Assembly: GCF_024347455.1 (NCBI RefSeq)
Contig: NZ_AP025486.1
Location: forward strand, 1-45,679
DNA: 45,679 nt
Source of the DNA: Vibrio echinoideorum
GTDB lineage: Bacteria > Pseudomonadota > Gammaproteobacteria > Enterobacterales > Vibrionaceae
Direction: 5' to 3'
This document shows positions 44,347 to 45,679 of this stretch, in pieces (the stretch's first letter is position 1; each line of letters begins with the position of its first letter). The notes under the pieces were generated by a model, which was not told where the DNA came from, searched no databases, and worked only from the letters and a program-made list of their open reading frames with translations. The position numbers and the translations under genes are program-made.

Positions 44347-44484
44347 TTAACACCTACTTAACAGGTAACATCAAAGCTCTCTAGAGATTTGGGGTTACTT
44401 GTTAAGTCAGCGGCTGAACCTCAGTGAAGTTGGTACTATTTAAAACTAGATCCTTAAGGTTCTAGTTTCTTAGATAGGTGTTAA
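44347..44484. other. Three-armed palindromic element beside the iteron origin
   Basis: TTAACACCTA (44347-44356) and TAGGTGTTAA (44475-44484) close the element. Arm one: CTTAACAGGTAAC (44357-44369) with GTTACTTGTTAAG (44394-44406), 12 of 13 pairs, palindromic tip CTCTAGAG. Arm three: AAACTAGA/TCTAGTTT (44443-44468) around the palindrome CCTTAAGG. A weaker middle arm uses AACC...GTT near 44417-44432. It could be a copy-control RNA, a lagging-strand origin or a recombination site. Confidence 0.6.
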
Positions 44485-44512
44485 AAGTATCAACATCAAC
44501 CGAAATCATATA

Positions 44513-44846
44513 AATAGTTACCGATTTAATATGAACATCTACCGATTAAATATCAATATTTAACGATCAACGATGTAAACATTTACCGAAATGAATAAGT
44601 TAAATATGAATATTTACCGATCTGAAAGATAGAATGATCATGATTGGCATAGTTCGTAGATCAACTATAAATAAAAACCAATTATATAACCTTAAATAGA
44701 GTTAATCGGCTTCCTTAGGCTTCATGGAAGATCTTCATCACATAACTGAACATTTACCGAAGTCAGTGATTATTTACCGAAGTTTATAGTTGTTTTATGT
44801 GATCAAGTATAGATATTTACCGATCTAGTATAGATATCTACCGAAC
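44513..44846. repeat. Iteron origin of the first replicon (TTTACCGA repeats in two clusters)
   Basis: ACCGA cores occur at 44520, 44541, (AACGA) 44562, 44585, 44616, and again at 44756, 44776, 44819 and 44840. The best copies read ATATTTACCGATCT. Steps are mostly 20-23 bases, or about twice that (43), so the sites lie on one face of the helix. The second cluster ends about 60 bases before the initiator gene, where binding could also repress it. The A+T-rich gap 44623-44748 may be the unwinding region. Confidence 0.85.
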
Positions 44847-44906
44847 AGAGTGAGTTAATAACGACTATCTGTTAAAATAGTACTATCGCATTATTAGGTA
44901 ATGATC

Positions 44907-45679
44907 ATGGCTTCAACATCTAGCTCTAGTTTGACGGTTATTAATGAAGAGGACCGTAAGAACCGGTTCATCTCATCCATTCTATTTTCGAGAGCTACCA
45001 TCTTTCATCCGGCTTCACGCTTAACATCCACAATGCAATCCAAGCTCATTGAGATTGCACAAAGCGGCGGTACCGATCCTAACTATCCGTTAGAAAGCGT
45101 GAACATCAATAGCTATGGAAAAAACTTTAGAGTTGACCTGCATGTTGATTACTTACTGCAACCCCATCGAGATATTTTAGAAACCATGTTGGCGTATGCT
45201 CAAACGATTCAACTAGACGACACTTCCTATGATGCCGGAGCACGTTTAACCTGGTCGCAGGTATACCAAACCATCACTGATGGCGATATCTCAGATACCC
45301 AACAGGATGGTTTTGATTCATTTATCGATCGTGACGCGACCGTTCTATCAATGAGCATGTATGAATTAGCAACCCGAATGGGCATGGCGACCACTCGTGC
45401 GAACTACGATCAAATAGAGCGTCGTATTACTCAATTAGCAACGGCTCACTTGGTGATCAATGAACTTGATGAAGAGCAGAATGTAGTAGGCAAAAAGCCA
45501 TTAGAGTTTGTTCAAGATTACCGTTTTTATTGTGACCGAAGTAAATTTAAAACTGGCCGTAAAAACAGTAAGAACCTCACTAATCATGTGTTCTTAGTGC
45601 CAGACATGCGTCTGCTACAGGCGATACGCGACCATGGTTATTACTACCGATTAGAACAACATAAAATGACCAACTATAG
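44907..45679 (+). CDS. Iteron-type plasmid replication initiator, N-terminal part (continues at base 1)
   Basis: The frame MASTSSSSLTVINEEDRKNRF... stays open to the right edge (257 residues plus two bases) and resumes at base 1. The ATG at 44907 has AGG eight bases upstream; the ATG at 44901 is too close to it. NRFISSILFSRATIFHP near residue 19 and LSMSMYELATRMGMATTRANYDQIERRITQLATAHLVI near 145-185 look like the entry segment and winged helix of TrfA/RepA-type initiators, but I cannot fix the family. TTTACCGA iterons lie just upstream, and the coupled helicase gene lies downstream across the join. It should bind the iterons and start replication. Confidence 0.8.
   Translation, partial: MASTSSSSLTVINEEDRKNRFISSILFSRATIFHPASRLTSTMQSKLIEIAQSGGTDPNYPLESVNINSYGKNFRVDLHVDYLLQPHRDILETMLAYAQTIQLDDTSYDAGARLTWSQVYQTITDGDISDTQQDGFDSFIDRDATVLSMSMYELATRMGMATTRANYDQIERRITQLATAHLVINELDEEQNVVGKKPLEFVQDYRFYCDRSKFKTGRKNSKNLTNHVFLVPDMRLLQAIRDHGYYYRLEQHKMTNY

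Overview
The window reads as a complete circular plasmid of a Vibrio-like marine gammaproteobacterium, cut open inside its replication initiator gene. The frame opened at 44907 runs off the right edge and continues without a stop from base 1 to a TGA at 251-253. That gives a 341-residue initiator whose stop overlaps the next start (ATGA). The Vibrio assignment rests on an anguibactin-type siderophore locus that matches what I know of the Vibrio anguillarum pJM1 genes in gene content and protein length (AngR 1048, FatA 726, FatB 322, AngH 386, AngB 287 residues). The gene order and the backbone differ from pJM1, and I see no insertion-sequence transposase.

Backbone, left part (1-10.3 kb): the end of the initiator and a RecA-like helicase; two serine recombinases around a ParE/Phd-type toxin-antitoxin pair; a gene-poor, palindrome-rich stretch (3.2-4.5 kb); a WYL-domain regulator facing a run of small genes, a nuclease-like protein and a membrane protein (4.5-7.6 kb); then a parAB partition operon.

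Siderophore locus (10.3-39.3 kb). 2,3-dihydroxybenzoate supply: a DAHP synthase, angC, the isochorismatase half of angB, and angA. N-hydroxyhistamine supply: angH and angU. Assembly: angE loads the aryl carrier at the end of AngB; AngR activates cysteine; AngN holds two cyclisation domains; AngM carries a PCP and a condensation domain; AngT is a thioesterase and AngD adds phosphopantetheine. Uptake: FatA (outer membrane), FatB (lipoprotein), FatC/FatD (permeases) and FatE (ATPase). A pair of fused membrane/ATPase ABC half-transporters between angH and the DAHP gene is the likely exporter. Fur-like boxes lie in the fatD/angM and angN/angH divergent regions and upstream of angC and angB. fatE carries an in-frame TAA, so uptake probably borrows a chromosomal ATPase.

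Backbone, right part (39.4-45.7 kb): a second initiator of the Rep_3 type with two 18-bp iterons and a long AT-rich region; a tightly overlapping three-gene operon (membrane-anchored P-loop protein, secreted helical protein, YdjM-like membrane hydrolase) of unknown role; then a three-armed palindromic element and two clusters of TTTACCGA iterons in front of the first initiator. I see no relaxase or conjugation genes, so any transfer would need a helper.
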